From the NCBI GenBank assembly GCA_008694505.1, contig VZDJ01000058.1, positions 4,732,978 through 4,796,977 of the forward strand: a stretch of DNA of 64,000 bases, read 5' to 3'. How positions within the stretch are numbered: position 1 is the first letter of the stretch; each line of letters starts with the position of its first letter. This document shows positions 23,201 through 51,840 of the stretch, one piece after another. A program made the position numbers and the translations under genes. The DNA is from Cyanoderma ruficeps. Taxonomy: Eukaryota > Chordata > Aves > Passeriformes > Timaliidae. The notes below the pieces were generated by a model. The model was given only the letters and a program-made list of their open reading frames with translations. It did no database searches and was not told the origin of the DNA.

Positions 23201-26200
23201 AATCATTTGGCAAGAGCAGCCCTGGGAAATAGCTCTGCACAAGGAAGGGGAAGGGGCAGATATGTGACCATCTCAGTAACAGGGACATGGTGAGGGTGGA
23301 GCAGCCAGTAGTGTCCTGTGAAGAGCTTACTGCTCAGAGGAGCCATGCTGAGTGGGCACCTGGTCTGGCAACCAGGTTGCCTGTCAGGTGGTAGTGCCTG
23401 CAGCTCAAAGACTGTTTGCTGGCACAGATGTATTCAGGCTCCAGGAAAATAGGCTTGTGGGATGGCCTTTTAGGAGCCAGATCAAAAAACCAATTTCTCT
23501 ATAGAAGTGTTCTTGGTGCTCTTTCTGTGTCTTGACTCTTCCCTAAGACTGAGCTCCTGCTAAAGGCTTTCCTAGTCAACAGAGAGGGGAAAACAGTAAA
23601 CCAGAAGGAGCAAAGGCACTGAGTAGAACTGGCCTGCCTGCAGCAGCTCATGGCTTGCCTGTGAGCCTGGTGAAGGAAGGTGACTTTAAGGCCTGTCTCT
23701 CCTTGTGTACTTGAAATCCTCTTAATTTCTCAAGTGTGCCTTTTGCTGTGGTGCCTCCTGCCCTCAACAGCAGCCCACTCCTCTGCTTCCTCATGTCAAA
23801 GGCAGAGACAGAGCAGGGGGCTGTTAAGTGCTCCTGTGTGGTACTGTCTGCTTCTGCCCAAGATGAAATCCTACGAGCCTGGAGTGCATCCTGTCATGGT
23901 TTTCCTTGAATCCAGCCTGGACGTTCCAGAATTTCCCTTTTTGGGTGGTGCTTTTGGTACCACAGCCTGACCATGTACCCCAAAATAAGAGTCTGGCCAT
24001 GGTGCTTTGGGTGTCTGAATGCCCACGTGGTCCTGAGTTGCTTTCTGGGAGTGAGTTTGAGTGTGAGAGCCTGACTGCCTGTGCATCTTCCACCCAGATG
24101 AAACCAGCAGCAGTGTCCATCCCACAGTGTTGGCGATGCTGCAGAAGCTGCAGGATGGGTATTTCGGTGGTGCAAGGTGAGTGCTGCTTCCTGCAATGCA
24201 GGCGGGAGAGGGCTTATAGCCTCCAAGAGCCTGGTTATGAGGATACCTGCTGGGCAGAGCATAGGCTGTGGAGGAGCAAGCTGGGGAGGATATACTGGGG
24301 TATACTAGGTTATCAGCATGCCCTGGGGCTACAATCCCAACAGAGGAGATGAAAGAGAATATGGCTCTTCATGTCATCAGACCCATGGCTGCAGGATTCC
24401 TCTAATAGCTTTTGGGCAGCCCTTCCATGCCCACCCATGGCTGAAAGAGTTGCAGGCAGCTAAAGCAGACACCAGTATGTGTATGCTCCTGGTGAACATG
24501 CCTCTCACCATTAAAGGGCCTGCCCTGCAGCCAGGAGGTAAAGCCAAGGGTATCACTTCCCCTTTCCTCTCCGTGTGACCTTCCTATCTCTTGCCTAGAA
24601 TTCAGACTGGTAAATTGTCGGAGTTCCTGACAACGTCATGCCGAACGCACCTCAGCTTTATGGACCCTGGGCCAGAGGGTAAGGTCTTTGCCAAGAATTA
24701 CAGGCTCAGCAGTGGCAGCTTTGAGAAGCTAGACATCGAGGAGTGGCTGCATGGCTTGCAGGTAGCAGAGGATGGTAAGGGAGAACAGGCCAGTCACTGC
24801 TGTGGGGTGGCAAATGCCTAACTCACCCTTACAACCATAATACCCAACCTCCTTGCCAGCATACACTGCTGTGTTCTTCATGTGCTTGTGTTTTCACCAT
24901 GTCCCCATCTGGCCCTCTGTTGACCTTGTCTGGAATGAGCAGCTCTGACCTTTGTAAGCTGCTATGTGGAGAAGAGAGAAAGGATTGGCAGCCTGCCTCC
25001 ACCTGGGACATGTGGCTGAGGGTCTTTGATTCATAAAGGGCAGTGCAGGTGATAAGCACAGTGACCAAGGTGGTGGGGAAGAGCCACTATGTCCCTAATT
25101 AATCTCTGTTTTTTTCCCAAAGCCTTTGCCCCTCCCCTGTGCAGAACTCCAGTGAGTGCCAAATTGAAGCCTTTCTGCTGTGTAGAGTACCTGAGAATGT
25201 CTTGGCCCATCGCAGCATGAGGGACTCCCCCTTGTGGTGGGACCGTGGCAGGGTGCAAGTTTTGCTGTTCCCCTTGCAAGCAGGCCTGGGTATATCTCCT
25301 GTGTGACTGTCTCCTAGCACTGGTCATCATCAGCCTTCCCACTATCTGTTTTACCTCTGCAGCTCCTGCAGCCAGTGAACGCACTGCTGGTACTCTGAAT
25401 GCTCGTTTTTCTTGCCCTTCTCTCACTTCACCTCCAGCCTCCTTACAGGCTGCAATGGGGTTTGTCCAAGGTGTCTGCATCGCCTCCCAGCTCCAAGTGA
25501 GAGGATCTGCCTGGCCTTTCAACAGCATCTCAAAGATGCTAAATTTTAAGGTTTTCCTGTAGTCAGTTGCTGCAGCTAGGCAGGTGAATGTTTAGAGGAT
25601 TTTTCCAGCCTAGCCTTCAGGCACTGTCATGAGGCATTCCATCGAGGGGTGGGAAGGGAATGCCATGCTGCTTCAGGTGCAGTCAGCATCTCATCTCCTG
25701 GGGCCAACACACCTCTGAGTTTGCCAGCTGGAGAGCACCATAGTTTGCCCTGGCCCACTGTAAGTGCATTGACATCTGTATTTTATCTGGGGCAGTTCCT
25801 CCTCAGGGGCACCCCCTCCTTTTTACCTCCTGACTGAGCAGAGACCTGGCCTCTGAGCACCCTCTTCCGTGCTGCTGTTAGTGCATGGTGCCTCTGGTGC
25901 TCCTGATGTGGTGTTGGGAGCTGCTTGAAGCTGATGAAAGAGCAAGCCAGCAACCATAACACTTCTTGTAACTCCAACTTATCAAATACCTGTTGCAAAA
26001 CCCACTTTTCCTTGCTTCCTTGCTGGAGTCCTGCTTGGAAGATGCCCTTGCTGTGTTGGGGATCTTGTAAGTGGCCTCTGCTTGGACAAGCTGCCTCTGG
26101 CTGTACCTCCCCGCTTCTTCCCTGGTGAGGAGTGTGAGGGTTTTCCTGCAGGGTTTGAGCAGCACACTCCTCCCCTTGCACAGGCTTGAATCAGAGACAT

Positions 26201-29200
26201 GCTGCAGCCCCACTGCTTCCTTTGTCAAGGTGGGACATGGAAGGAGCCCCAGTTTGGGGCAGGCAGTGGTCCAGGCAGCAGTCATGCAGGAACAGGGGTG
26301 CTTTGTGTGCCTGGCTGCTGGCACTGTCCATTAGTCCACCTGGCTGCCAGCACTGGCCCTACATTGTCACTTCATGCAGCCAGCAAAGCTATGTCCCTGC
26401 TGAGGCACAGCTGGGAGCTCTCTAGGCCTTTGGGTGCCACAACTCAAAGTGGCTGAACCTTGCTCTGCTGACTTCCCTTCCAGAGGACACAGACGATGAG
26501 GTTGCTCAGTATCTGGATCACCTGCTGCAGCGCACTACTCCCCAGTCAAACCTGCCTCCCACCACCCAGCGGGGAGGCCTGAGCCGCTTCAGGGCTGCTG
26601 TCCACACTACCCGTGACCTCATGTCCCTGGCATCCAAGGCCAAGGACCTGCATGTCCAGAGTGAGTAACTCAAACACCCTCTACACCTTCCCTTGAGCCT
26701 AAGAGTGAGGTTGAAGTGCTTTGGGAGCTTTCACATATTTTCACAGCTGTATGATGCTGGGGTTCCCATGGATTGCAGAGGAACTAAGCCTTTACCTGGG
26801 CCAAAGGCACTTTATGTCCATCATGTTAGTCCTGGCCATGGAGTATCTTGGAGTCAGTGCCAGTGCAGCCCCATGGAAACTCAGTAAATGATGGCAGCTC
26901 CCTGCAGTGTTCCTCTGAATGGGTGGACAGGGGCTGTTTCTCCCATAGCCAACTTCGCTGCAAGGACTGCTGGGGCAGCAGTGTCAGTGTCTGAGGTAGT
27001 TTGGGGTACAAGTCGTGGTGACTGGGGCTGGACGTTTCTCTGCCAACCTGTGGGTTTTTTGTAGATGTTGGGATGTATGTCCCCAGCAGGATCTTCCAGG
27101 CATCGCAGCAGTCAGTTAAGCTGCTGAGTTCACCCCACCAGCATGACTTTGATGGCAAGGTGAGCTCTGTCTCTCCCAGACTGAACTATCTTTCAGCTAC
27201 AGCCAGAGTGTCCTTGCAGGATTGCAAGGGGAAGTCTTACTGTTTGATGAGGGGGAATATGCATGGGTCCATTTGGTGCAGGGTGCTGGTGGTGCTAATC
27301 AGAAGCACGGGTCTCCCTTCCCTCAGAGCCACGCACCCTATGCAGAGATGAACTTGCCACGTGATGAGGATGGCAATGTGGACTGCAAAGCACTGGTGAA
27401 CCAGCTGTGCATCTGCCCCACACTGCAGGAGCAAGCAGACATCCTTTACATGCTCTACATCCTCAAGTAGGATGACCTCTGTATCCTGAGGGCTCACTGT
27501 GCATAGAGGGGTTTGGCACAGCCCAGGGGCCCTGCCAGGGAGCTACGACCGGCAAATTGCTGGATATAATGCAGCACCTCCTTCACCTTCACAGGGGACC
27601 TGAGTGGCACACAGGGCTTGATAGTGAGCCTGGCCCCACTGTCAAGGAGCTCCTCACTGAACTGTATGTGAGGGTGGGAGAAACACGCCAGTGGGCTCTG
27701 ATCCGTTACATCTCTGGCATCCTCAAGAAGAAAGTTGAAGCTCTGGATGAGGTAACAGCTGTACAGCCAGCCTCCAGCAGGCTGAGGTTTGTCAGGGAGG
27801 AGGCAGCAGAGTGAGCAGGTGAACTATGGCTGCATCATCTCTGTCTCCCTCTGCCTTGTGCTGAGCCCCCAAACCCTCAGCTATTGACAGCAGCTGCCTT
27901 CCTGTCCCCAGGCCTGTACTGACCTCCTGTCTCACCAGAAACACTTAACAGTGGGGCTGCCTCCAGAGCCACGTGAGAAGACAATCTCCACGTGAGTGTG
28001 GCACCTCCCTCTCCCCAAGCATGCTGGGCTGGGTCTGGATGTGAGCCTGCTGCTCTGGGGTCCATGGGCAGGAGTGGTCCTGGGTGGCTGTCCCAAGCTT
28101 ATATCTCTCCGCTTGGGCCTGTATAGACTGGGGGTATGCAGGGTTTGCTCTGCTCCTCTCACCTTCTCTGCTGTTTATCCATGCCTCAGCCCAATCCCCT
28201 ATGAGGAACTCGTTCACCTTATTGATGAAGCCAGTGAGAAGAACCTTAGTGTGTCCATCCTCACCCAGGTGAGGGACCAGGTTGTCAGGGGACCTCACAA
28301 CTGGGTTTCTGTCCTGGTGAACAGCAGTGAGGTGATCTGCCTTTGCCCCTGCAGGAGATCATGGTGTACTTGGCCATGTACATACGCACACAGCCTGCAC
28401 TGTTTGCTGAGATGTTCCGCATCCGCATTGGGCTCATTATCCAGGTGATGGCAACAGAGCTGGCACACTCCCTGCATTGTTCAGGTACATGTGGTAGGGA
28501 CAGCACCCTGGCTGGGGTAGGTACTGGGGTAGATGCTGTGATCCCTGGGGCTCTGTCAGACAGAAAGGAGTACTGTTAAAAGTGCGCAGCCCAGGCTAAG
28601 ACAAGATCCTGCATGGAAGTGCCAGTGTCTGCAGCTGGACGTGTTCTTAAGTAGCACAAACAAGTGATTGCACTGCAATCTCCATCCCAGACTGTGTCAG
28701 GCTGGCATGGGAAGAGTCCATGTTATAGGCAACATCTGGAGCTAGTGTATATCCTTGCCAGATGAGCTCCTGTAGTGGTGCTCCCCCTGCTCACAGAATA
28801 GTATGCAGGGTAGAAATGTCCTAGGAGGACTGTGAGGCAGGCTACAAAGTCGCAGTTCTCTTCTCTTCAGCTGAAGAAGCCACAGAGAACCTGATGAATC
28901 TCAGCCCATCAGACATGAAGAGCCTCCTCTACCACATCCTCTCTGGCAAGGAGTTTGGGGTGGAAAGAAGTGGTGAGTCCAGCAGAGAGCATCTTGGGGC
29001 AAAGCTGAGTGCAGAGCATGGCCAGATCTATGTGGTCCTACCTGGGAGGGGTATCCCTGTTTTCCCCCATGTTCAGCACAGATGCTTCAGTACTGGAGGG
29101 GTCCAGCAGGAAGCTCTGCTCTTCATAAGGACAGTGCTGAGTGATTTCTGGGATCAAGCCCGAATCTCTTGGCTATTTGACCTTTGCTTAGTTTGGCGCT

Positions 29201-32200
29201 TAACTGGTTGGGTCTGAATTGAAGCCATTGTGCTGTGCTCATGGATCTCTGATGCTATCATGTTAGAGGGCAAGGTCCTGCAGAGGTACCAGTGCCCAGG
29301 CAGCAATGAGGGATGGCCATGCCTTGAGCAATGTTGCCCACTCTAGACCTCTCTTCCCCAACAGTGCGTTCAGTGGACTCATCACTCACCACTGCTGTCT
29401 CCATCTGTGACACGGGAGCTGTTGGGACCACCAGGCCTGAGCGCACTGGCCTCGTCAGACTGAAAAGTGAAATCAAACAGGTGAGGGCAGGTGGTACAGG
29501 CCTCTCGCAACAGGTGTTGTGGGTGAAAACCAGCTACAAACCAGGTAGAACTGATGGAAGAGTTGGAGAAACACGTGCTTCCAGGAGCTAATTTTGTCTC
29601 CAGTCCTGCCCTGGGGGAAAAAGTTGGGGTGAATGTGGTAGTGGGTAGGGGTTGCTCTGGCAGTTGAGGGGGAGCACTAGATTGTTTGAGAAGGTGCAGG
29701 GGTGGGGAGGACCATGTGGTGTTCCAGGTGTGGCTAGTGTCTTGGTGGGCATCTTTCAACAGCAGAACCTTCATTTCCTTCTTCTCTTGCAGCAGTTGGA
29801 TAAACGTAGGCAGTCTCTGCCTGGGAGTAAGGTGAAGCCTCCCGGGTTCTGCAGCTTCAGCTTTTGCCCCTCATGCCATGCACAAGGGTATCTTCCCTGC
29901 ATGCACAAGTCAATGAGCTTCCCTCAGCTGCTGCAGCAATGAGTTGGCTTCCCCTCTAAGAGACTGCCATTACAGCCAGCTGGGAGCTGTGCTCAAATGC
30001 ATTTCATTATACCCACAAAATCTGCTGAGCAGGATGGCATGATGCTGCCAGTACCATGACCAGTAGTGACACTGCTGGACAGTTCACTCAATCCTGCAGC
30101 CTCCCCAGCTATTTCTTCTCTGGGGAAAGAGGCCTCTTGTCAGCTACAAATGCCAAGGACCTTCTCTTGCGCCTGTGTCCAGGAGGAGTGCTGAGCTCTA
30201 CAAGGTGTCTTATCATCAAAGGGAGGGAGCTTGCAGGGACCAGGCTGATGCAGCAGAGTTAGGGCCAACTTCCTGCAGTGTGAAACCTGACATCACAGAG
30301 GGTTGTCTGTGGGCAGTGACCTTCCTATTGATCCTCCTTTCTGCTTGTGACTAAACCCCCTGCCCATACCAGCAGAGCAGTTGCAGTCTTATTCCTGTGT
30401 GCAGGCTAGCACAAACCCACTGCTGCTGCAGCCCTGGCATGTGCAGCCCTCTGCAGCTTTCCTTTCAAAACTCCCTCTGTCTCCAACCAACCCTTGCCCT
30501 GGGATAACTGCCCTGTGACCTGACCCTGACCTCTGCTGCTGCTGCTCTGTTTGCTGTGACTGCTGCCCTGCTCTGGCATGGTCTCATTTCCATCTCTTCC
30601 TTTCTCTTTCAGCCCCTCAGTTTGCAGTCCAGGGACACCGACCTCAGGTCCTCTCTGGTAAACTGTGTTCATTGGCTGCACATGGGGTCTCTCCTGTTTG
30701 TGGTTGCAGGAAGGAGCTGTGCTCTGGGGGGTGCTACAGGGAGCTGGGCCTGTAAAGTGGGCTTTGCTGGGGCCAGGGGGTGGCAGCTCTGTCTTGGGAA
30801 TGATGCTGGAGAACCACAAACTCTTGAGTGGCAGTAGGCTGTGTTCCTGTGGGATATTTAACTTGCAGCAGTCTCTGTGGTTCTTGTTTTGTCTGCCCAG
30901 TCTGCTGGGCACACAGAGCTGCTGGGCAAGGACTCCTTTTCAAGCATGCTAGAAGACCAGGGCAGTAAGGACAGCCGGCAGGGCCAGTGGCAGCGCAGGC
31001 GCCGGCTGGATGGGGCCCTTAACCGTGTCCCTGTGGGCTTCTACCAGAAGGTCTGGAAGGTCCTGCAGAAGGTGAGTTAAGACATCAGCTGGTGCTTCTC
31101 CATTCATGTGAGCCTCTGGTCCCAGGCACCAGCCTTGCCAAGGGGTCTTAGACACTCAGGGCTGGTCCCTGATGTTGTGTAGATACATGCTTCATAGACA
31201 AGATCTGCAGCTGACCTGAGAAAGCTGTGGAAGACGTGCACTTGCCTTGTAGTCTGTAGGACCTACCTCAGCCTGCATCTTGCAGAGGGGAACTGGGGTC
31301 TGCTCAGGTGCTTCATGCATCAGACAAGGGCATGTCTAGAACCACAGCTGAAGGTGCTCTGGGCACAGCCCATCCTCAGCATGGTGTGCTGGGGAGCAGA
31401 GCCCCATGTAGGGGGGCTCTGGCTGATGCTGAACTGATGGGAAAGGAGTGATGCTATATGGAATCAGGAGGCAGAGCTGGGGTGTATGGCCAGCATGCAC
31501 TGGTACTCAAGTGGGAGCAAGTTGGTAGGCTGGACCTATGTATCTTAGCATGGTGCTTCTTCAAGCCATAACCATGACCTCTGCTTCTTGTTCTGCAGTG
31601 CCATGGCCTCTCTGTGGAGGGCTTTGTTCTTCCCTCCTCAACAACCAGAGAGGTAGGAGGTTCACGTGAATGGGGAATGGGGCACATGGGTTGTTGTGTG
31701 CTGGTTACCCTGGGTGATTGCCCAGCATACATCAGGAATTGGACAGGTGATACCCTGCTCTAGGTACATTTCTTTCTACCTCCTCACAGATGACCCCAGG
31801 GGAAATGAAGTTTGCTGTGCATGTGGAGTCTGTCCTCAACCGTGTGCCCCAGCCAGAGTACAGGCAGCTGCTGGTGGAAGCTATCTTAGTGCTCACCATG
31901 CTAGTGGATATGGAGGTGCACACCATTGGTGGAATCATAGCTGTGGAAAAGATCTTGCACATAGCCAATGACCTCTTCTATGAGGAGCAGGTAGGGGCCA
32001 GGCCTCACCTAGGGCTGCTGGCTACATTCCCCATAGCTGTGCAGGGCTCACCCACTTGGAGAACCCTGCCTGTTGTCCCCATTGTGTTCATGGGACACAG
32101 CAAAGCTGTAGTGTCTTCCTCCCACTGCTCATCATCAATGTGTCACACTAAGTGCAACAGAGGATGCTTGGGATGGAAGCTGATAAGGGGATTGCTTTTA

Positions 32201-32414
32201 TTCCTAATGATGCCTTTCTGCTTCCCTGTCCAAAATCCAGAAAGCCCTGGGCGCTGATGAGCATATGCTGGAGAGAGATCCTTCGACAGGCATCTGCAGC
32301 CTGCTGTATGACAGTGCACCGAGTGGCCGGTTTGGCACCATGACCTACCTGTCCAAGTCGGTGGCCTTGTATGTGTACGACTTTCTGCCCACAGATGGCT
32401 GCTCCATGCAGTAG
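14216..32414 (+). CDS. PHKA1: PHKA1, phosphorylase b kinase regulatory subunit alpha (muscle)
   Basis: Alpha subunit of the (alpha-beta-gamma-delta)4 kinase that activates glycogen phosphorylase. Exons: 14216-14293, 14397-14555, 15043-15090, 15642-15810, 16177-16259, 16432-16512, 16934-17032, 17142-17288, 17638-17691, 19207-19329, 19446-19541, 20305-20412, 20595-20673, 21120-21254, 22282-22391, 23034-23178, 24098-24176, 24599-24774, 26484-26660, 27065-27159, 27327-27466, 27595-27751, 27912-27991, 28190-28268, 28355-28484, 28871-28972, 29365-29480, 29793-29831, 30613-30657, 30901-31071, 31599-31652, 31790-31990, 32241-32414. Phases agree throughout; 3729 bp, 1242 residues (human 1223). It starts [14 protein letters not shown] and has a glucoamylase-like N-terminal half. 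The regulatory stretch contains KRRQS, a PKA-type site (exon 28). It ends in the CaaX farnesylation box CSMQ, close to the CAMQ of mammalian PHKA1, which with HDAC8 adjacency favours PHKA1 over PHKA2. Exon 29 (15 codons) is the least certain. Confidence 0.95.
17548..17599. repeat. Perfect 26-bp tandem duplication in PHKA1 intron 8
   Basis: Two identical head-to-tail copies of a 26-base unit (17548-17573 and 17574-17599), beginning cgttggagatacaag, lie 38 bases before the acceptor of PHKA1 exon 9. No divergence is seen between the copies, suggesting a recent duplication or an assembly artefact. Confidence 0.85.
19584..19632 (-). mobile_element. CR1 LINE 3'-end remnant in PHKA1 intron 11
   Basis: The sequence agaatcacaggatattctgag followed by ttggaagggacccacaaagatcat is the inverted 3' terminus typical of avian CR1 elements, so the element lies on the minus strand. 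Only about 50 bases are recognisable. Family knowledge is from memory; the subfamily is not assigned. Confidence 0.65.
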
Positions 32415-34855
32415 CTCTTGCAGTTTTTCACTGGGTTGTAGGTGCTCTGGGGTGGTGGTTTCATACATCTTGCAAAGATGAACACTAGGTTAGTTTGCAA
32501 GGCAGCCTGTGTGGCCATATCTCCTCCCAGTCCTGGCCTTTTGGTGGGGGAGCAGCCCTCTGAGGAACTCCACAGGAGGCATGTGTCCTAAACTGACCTG
32601 TGCCTCTGTGGCCTGTGGAGCAAGGGAAATGCTGAGCTTTGAAGCATGCTTGTGTTAAAAGGTTCTGTCGCATGACTCCTCCTGAACCATCACCCTGGAG
32701 AGACCTCTGCTTGAGGGAGTTGGAAAGGGCTCCCCTGACCAGACTTGTGTGCTCAGCATTACAATGCTCTCTGACCAGCTAACACTCTCCTTGCCTCCAG
32801 CAGGTTTTCAGTTTTTAACCTCTTCTGTGCTTCTTTTTATTCCAAATCTGCAGGATTTATGCTAGTGTAGGCTGATGCTCTTGCTCTTCCTGCTGCTGAT
32901 GGAGATGTTTTGCTAGAGGAATAGGAGATGGTGCTTGAGCCTTTCTCCCAGCACATCCAAATTCAATATGGTCCAGCCCAGCCGTAACTATGCTGCTTGG
33001 GAGCAGGCAACCCATCATCTCCCGCTGGGTGTCCTGCGTGCAGAGCTGGGGAAGTTGTGATAGCCAGGATCCCTTTTATCTCCAAGCTGCTAGTACAGGG
33101 CTTCTGGCTGGCTGGGACACCTTTATTCTATCCCTGGCAGTGGTGCTCATGGCCAAGTCACAGGTTCCTGAGTTCTTGTGCCCTGTGAAGCAGCTCTGAG
33201 TTGGCTACTTGGTGTTACCTGTGCAATCAAAACCATACTCATCTCCAACAGCATGGCACAGAGAGGGGTGGGGACACAGTGGATCCCTGCTCTAATCTAT
33301 CCTGCAGGTCAGCCCCCACTCAGGATGGTGCAGTTGGACTGATGAGGATCGGGCACATATGCCACAAAGTGGTGGTGGACGTGGGGTTCCCTTTTGGCTC
33401 CCTGGTTCACCTCCCTAAGACTTCAGTACACTCAGCACATTGAGCAACAGGCCAAGAACCCTCACTTGCACCCCCTGACCTTGCAATCTCCTGCAGCTTG
33501 TCACAGGCCAGCCTGATATCATTTATGTCCCCCTCCAAGATTGGTTTACAGCTGTCAGTGAGCAAGCCCTGAGCAAAGATCCCCTTCCCCTTTGGGAAAG
33601 GTTGATCCCATCTAAGAGCAGCATGCCTTGTTAAAAAAAGTAATAAAAAAACTGAAATTGTGGCAGTGACATCAGCCACCAAGCCATATTTTCAAGAGAC
33701 TGAGTCTATCTCTTTCAATGTCACTGCCCACAACTGGTAGGACAGAGAAAAGAACCTGTGTTTTGAAATCCATTACCAACCATCCCCAGGCCATGAAGTC
33801 TCCTTTGATTGCCCTTGGAGTATGTGTTGCGTTTTCACTGCCACCCACATGGAAGAGCAGCAGTGGATAAGTCTGAAGGTGAACACAGCTGGGAAGTTTC
33901 CTAGTGCTGTGCTTAACTTGGGCTCTAGGGAGGCAGCAGACTTCCCTAAGAGGACTGTGTGTGTGGCATATTGGACTCTCAGAAAGGAGTCACCTACAAC
34001 TCTAACCCATCTTCTTTGTGGAGGTGGACATGGTCTAGGGGCATCACAGACATGGCAACACCTCTGGTGTAGATGGACCGATTGCCTGGCCTTCCATGTG
34101 AGAGGTTCATACCTGCTGTAGAGAGGCATGTGGGGCGGTAAGGTGGGCAAGGAGGAAGTTTGCCTCCACCCACTTTTTTCCTTTAAGTTACTGGCTTCAC
34201 CTGGCAAGGGAGGATACAGGATTCTCTTGAACCTGTGTATTTTGGGGTGGCTGTTCCTATTCCTGTCAGGCAGGGCAGAGCCTGGTTCCACCAATCTTTC
34301 TCAGACTCCTTTATGCCCCTTAATCTTTCTATGTCTTCTCATACCTGAGCCCCGAGGCTGGGCAGATCTTGGCTGCACCTATGACACAGCTGTTCTCACC
34401 GGTGCCATCCTTCCCAATGAAAGGCTCTGGCACTCCCTGCACCCAGAGGCCTGGATGGCTGTGTGTTTTCGTGGGAGCTGTGTCTGAAGGGCCACATCCA
34501 CTCTAGGAAGCACAGAAGATGTGTTTTCTGCCAGGTGGATGTCACAGCCTGAGCTGCTTCTAAGAGGCTAAGGAACAGTAGCTGAACTTGTCTCTTGAGC
34601 TGGGGAGGGGTGATACTGCCCATGCAGCCTGTGGTGCTCCCTGGGCTGGCTGGCTGTGAGTGCAGGGGTGGCTGCCAGGCAAAAATCTGCCACTCCACTG
34701 TGGATAGGGCTGGCTTCAGAGCCAGATGTTTTTCTGTATGTGTGCTTTTGTTTTCTGATGCCCAGGTTCCTTTGGCGACAAAGCCAGGTGCTCTCTTGGA
34801 GCAGCAGCAATTCTGTACGTGTGGCTGTATGGAAGATCACACTATGAAAAGCCCA
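32415..34855. other. PHKA1 3' UTR and intergenic region
   Basis: No gene was recognised between the PHKA1 stop and the solo LTR. A possible polyadenylation hexamer AATAAA lies at 33642-33647, about 1.2 kb after the stop, in an A-rich stretch. Whether the PHKA1 transcript really extends that far cannot be told from sequence alone. Confidence 0.4.
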
Positions 34856-35209
34856 TGTCCATAAAGGAGACAGAGGAGTCCTGCAACTTTATTCAAATAA
34901 AGGGAGAGAGTCCACTGGGGCCTCAGCCCCCGGGATTTTCTCTCTCGAGGTTTCAGAGTGCAGCCTCCTTTTATCCTAAACTCCTTGCCACATGGTGCCC
35001 TCTTCCTTACTCCATTGGCTGAGATGCTAGGAAGGTGCAACCTTCCCGAACTGCCTACCACATATTCTCCCGTTGAGCCTGTCGTTTTCCCCCAAAGTCC
35101 AGAAACTCAGTGATGTATGGACCCATTTGTCTGTTTCAGGAGTCAGACTGGGTTCTGTAACAAACCTGTGGCTTGAAGAGGGCAGAAACATTAAGACCCA
35201 TTTCTAACA
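34856..35209 (-). mobile_element. Solo LTR of an endogenous retrovirus with 4-bp target duplication
   Basis: Read on the minus strand, a 354-base unit starts TGTTAGAAATGGGTC and ends with ...GGACA, so it has TG...CA termini. It is flanked by the direct repeat CCCA (34852-34855 and 35210-35213). Within it, AATAAAG on the minus strand (about 34890-34900) is a plausible LTR polyadenylation signal. No internal retroviral sequence accompanies it, so it is a solo LTR left by recombination. The starting motif is one I associate with songbird LTR families; the family name is not assigned. Confidence 0.75.
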
Positions 35210-35592
35210 CCCATACCCTCACCCATGGAATTGTTTGTAAAGACATTAGCACACATCTTACCTGTCATGGCTAATCCCCCGTGTGTGACCCCTGCTCCCG
35301 TCAGGGGAGCCTTGAAAGGCCCGAGCCCCTGCCCGGCACCTCCCTCTGACCCGAGGAACCCGGCGGGAGCTGCCGGGGGTCGTGGGGGCCCGGGTACCTC
35401 CTGAGGTGCAGCTCCTTGAGCAGGGCGCGCGCCGCGTGGGGGTCTGCGTGCAGGCAACGGGCCTTTTTAATTACATTTTTTGAGAACAGACAACAACCCG
35501 AGCTACGAGGGAGGCAATAAAAATGTCTAACACTAGATGGCTCCCTGTTCTTAACGCGGCCGGGCTGGGGGAAGGATACTGGCAGGGTGGGC

Positions 35593-35612
35593 CTACAACT
35601 CCCGGCACGCCG
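35593..35612 (+). promoter_or_regulatory. ZNF143/THAP11-like site in the HDAC8 promoter
   Basis: The bases ctacaactcccggcacgc match the ACTACAAYTCCCAGNRTGC class of promoter motif bound by ZNF143 (Staf) with few mismatches. It lies about 80-95 bases before the HDAC8 start codon inside a CpG-rich promoter, the usual position for this element. Confidence 0.6.
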
Positions 35613-35688
35613 CGGGGCCGGAACTGTCAGTCCTGGCGCGCCCTGAACTGCGGTGTTGCGGGTGCTGGTCCTGGTTGTATCGGCCCCG

Positions 35689-51322
<15,634 letters not shown>

Positions 51323-51840
51323 CAGCAAAGGAAGGCTCAGGCAAGAGCATTTTCTATGGGGAAGACAGCATATTTATGTGAACAGCTGGTAAACTTTGTG
51401 GCTGCAGGGAAACTTTCGAAGGTTGTTGGTTGGTTGGTTATTTTTTTTTTCTCTTTAAAGAAGAAAAGCTGCTGCATGCCATGACCACTGTGGCTCTCCC
51501 CAGGCAGGAGTGTGGGTCCTCCATCCACAACCTTCCAGTGCTGGCACAGCCTCCCTTGCTCCTTTTTCTTTCCTTTTTTAACACCACAGTTTGTTCTCAC
51601 AACTGCTTTTAAATGTATTTTAAGAGGCAGGCTGCTCAGAGCTGTCAGCCCTCCTCAGTTGTAGCCCAGTGCAGTGTTACCTGTTTGGCAGGGCCACAGC
51701 CTGAGCTCCCCACTCGGGAAGTAGAGCCTAGGGCTACCCTGGGACACCACAGATTGTGTCTCTTACCCACAAAAAGGCACAGCCACTGTGTTTTTAACTG
51801 GGAAATTTTAAAAAATAAAATACTTGAAATACTCCTTCTG
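51323..51840 (+). other. HDAC8 3' UTR with AATAAA signal
   Basis: About 500 bases after the HDAC8 stop contain no gene. A (GGTT) run and a T run lie at about 51422-51450. AATAAA at 51814-51819, in an A-rich context, is the likely polyadenylation signal. Confidence 0.6.
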
